From Caulobacteraceae bacterium (GTDB lineage: Bacteria > Pseudomonadota > Alphaproteobacteria > Caulobacterales > Caulobacteraceae): a DNA stretch of 7,141 nucleotides. This document shows, one piece after another, positions 6,309 through 7,141 of the stretch. Under the pieces are notes generated by a model. The model was not told where the DNA came from, ran no database searches, and saw only the letters and a program-made list of their open reading frames with translations. The stretch lies in contig JANXWN010000210.1 of assembly GCA_025351125.1 (NCBI GenBank), positions 1-7,141 of the forward strand, written 5' to 3'. The position numbers were made by a program, and so were the translations under genes. How positions within the stretch are numbered: the first letter of the stretch is position 1; every line of letters starts with the position of its first letter.

Positions 6309-6652
6309 CAGCGAACGGTGCCGCGCCCGACCACATGACCGGCCACCGCCCCGGCCCCGGCGCCCAAAAGCACATTGCCCAGCTTGCCGCCGCCCAACGC
6401 GCCACCCAGCACGCCGCCGCCGACCGCGCCGATCGCCGTTCCGTTATTGCCGTGCGCCCGCTTCGCCGCCCCGCACGTGCGACCGTCACCGCGATAGCCG
6501 TATTGCGCGTAGGCGTGCCGGCGATGATGGCGACCGTAATCATATTGCCGACCATCGCGCCCGTCCCGATAATCCTGCGCCGACGCCAGGGTCGGAAGCG
6601 CCAAAACGGCGACGGCGAGGATGTTGCGAGCAGCGGTAAGATACGGGGGCAT
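6305..6652 (-). CDS. Exported glycine-zipper 2TM-domain protein, 115 aa
   Basis: Small envelope protein of unknown precise role. It opens with a clear signal peptide (MPPYLTAARN, then hydrophobic ILAVAVLALPTLASA) with predicted cleavage after ASA at residue 25. A charged Tyr/Arg/His-rich linker follows (26-58), then a glycine zipper from about 71 to 110 (GTAIGAVGGGVLGGALGGG, GAGAGAVAGHVVG), the kind of helix pair seen in the Rickettsia 17-kDa antigen and related outer-membrane-associated proteins. Two cysteines frame the zipper (C60 and C115, the last residue), a pattern recurring in this family and possibly a disulfide. There is no lipobox, so a soluble or membrane-inserted periplasmic form is more likely than a lipoprotein. 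The ATG at 6652 has only a weak site (GGAAA). A larger same-strand frame over this region (6280-7110) lacks any such structure. Confidence 0.85.
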   Translation of the reverse strand: MPPYLTAARNILAVAVLALPTLASAQDYRDGRDGRQYDYGRHHRRHAYAQYGYRGDGRTCGAAKRAHGNNGTAIGAVGGGVLGGALGGGKLGNVLLGAGAGAVAGHVVGRGTVRC

Positions 6653-6679
6653 GAGATTTCCAATGGATGACAGCCTTTA

Positions 6680-6704
6680 AACCCCTGCAAGAGGTTAGAG
6701 TTCC
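6680..6704 (-). promoter_or_regulatory. Candidate EcfG-type (general stress) promoter for the glycine-zipper gene
   Basis: On the minus strand GGAAC (6704-6700) is followed after 16 bases by GGTT (6683-6680). The alphaproteobacterial EcfG sigma consensus is GGAAC-N16/17-CGTT, so the -35 is exact and the -10 matches 3 of 4. The element ends 28 bases before the ATG, a sensible distance. It may be chance. Confidence 0.35.
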
Positions 6705-6794
6705 GCTGGGGGGCGGTGGAGATTACCTCACTTTGTAATTTGAGGCTTTCAGTTTCGAGGGTTGCCGCGCGAGTGCGACACGACTGCGTTTTTT

Positions 6795-7141
6795 CTACGC
6801 CCCGGCCCCGACTTCGCGCCACATGCTCCACAGGGTTGGCGCGTCGGGGCGGGCATTGTGTTCGCTGATCACGGTGAAGCCGTGCCGCAGATAAAGCGCG
6901 ATGTTGCGTTCGGTCTGGGTTTCCAGATAGGCGTGCTGCCCCGCGGCGTCCAAACGGTCGGTGGCCGATTTGAGCAAGCGTGAACCGATGCCGCGGCCTT
7001 GCGCCCCCGGCGTCACGCCCAAAAACCACAGATAGGCGTGTGGCCGATCCATCGGGTGATGCTTGTCCATGTCGGCGCGCACCGCCATCAACCGTCCGAA
7101 CCGCGCCCACCCGGTGGCGTTCAACAGGGTCGGCAACAAGC
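6795..7141 (-). CDS. GNAT-family N-acetyltransferase, C-terminal part (5' end beyond right edge)
   Basis: Acetyl-CoA-dependent transferase; the acceptor is unknown. The frame is open to the right edge and its first full codon (7139-7137) is TTG inside the protein, so the true start lies outside, probably 80-100 codons away. Visible in order: MDKHHPMDRPHAYLWFLGV, motif A with the acetyl-CoA pyrophosphate loop QGRGIG, then motif B, ending AYLETQTERNIALYLRHGF, and WSMWRE near the end. These match a common GNAT subgroup (HHP..HWYLG..GV.P..QG.GIGS.LL, YLE....RN...Y..HGF). Stop TAG at 6797-6795. It lies 142 bases upstream of the glycine-zipper gene on the same strand, but that gap seems to hold a separate promoter, so they are probably not one transcript. 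Confidence 0.9.
   Translation of the reverse strand, partial: LLPTLLNATGWARFGRLMAVRADMDKHHPMDRPHAYLWFLGVTPGAQGRGIGSRLLKSATDRLDAAGQHAYLETQTERNIALYLRHGFTVISEHNARPDAPTLWSMWREVGAGA

Noticed and set aside
6766..6794. Plus-strand hairpin (GCGAGT..ACTGC, one bulge) followed by TTTTTT, resembling an intrinsic terminator
   Set aside because: The stem is only about five pairs with a bulge, and no plus-strand gene ends nearby; the permease stop is about 460 bases away.
6280..7110. 276-codon minus-strand frame spanning the glycine-zipper and acetyltransferase genes
   Set aside because: It overlaps two better frames, one with signal peptide plus glycine zipper and one with GNAT motifs, and crosses the intergenic gap; no domain of its own.

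Overview
The window is GC-rich, densely packed bacterial chromosome. Every gene has a recognisable family, GC-ending codons dominate, and the protein families and compact divergent/convergent layout resemble an alphaproteobacterium. That placement is an inference and I cannot name a genus. There are seven genes (two cut by the window edges), five intergenic gaps of 21 to 209 bases, and no RNA gene, CRISPR array or insertion sequence that I can see.

Layout, left to right. (1) A minus-strand pair of acyl-CoA dehydrogenase genes: a complete large subunit (126-1361) followed 21 bases later by the first 34 codons of a second dehydrogenase that runs off the left edge. (2) A 209-base divergent gap holding copy 1 of a 58-59 base, two-hairpin repeat. 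(3) A plus-strand gene (1571-3241) for a membrane-anchored aminoacyl-phosphatidylglycerol synthase of the MprF type, lacking the usual flippase half. (4) A 169-base convergent gap with several small hairpins and copy 2 of the repeat. (5) A minus-strand cytochrome P450 (3411-4793), GTG start, whose last codons and stop lie inside repeat copy 2. (6) A 159-base divergent gap. (7) A plus-strand APC-family amino acid permease (4953-6308). (8) A minus-strand exported glycine-zipper protein (6305-6652), tail to tail with the permease with overlapping stop codons. (9) A minus-strand GNAT acetyltransferase whose 5' end lies beyond the right edge.

How they may work together. The P450 and the paired acyl-CoA dehydrogenases point the same way and fit oxidation of a hydrophobic side chain (sterol, terpenoid or fatty acid type), in which a P450 introduces the oxygen and a heteromeric dehydrogenase acts on the CoA ester. 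This is inferred from family and proximity; the substrate is not readable here. The synthase gene sits between them on the opposite strand, flanked by direct copies of the repeat, as though it were a separate module. The permease, glycine-zipper protein and acetyltransferase look like unrelated housekeeping or envelope genes.

I see no clearly new multi-gene system. The most unusual features are the repeat family, its takeover of the P450 C-terminus, and the synthase-only MprF relative that the repeats bracket.
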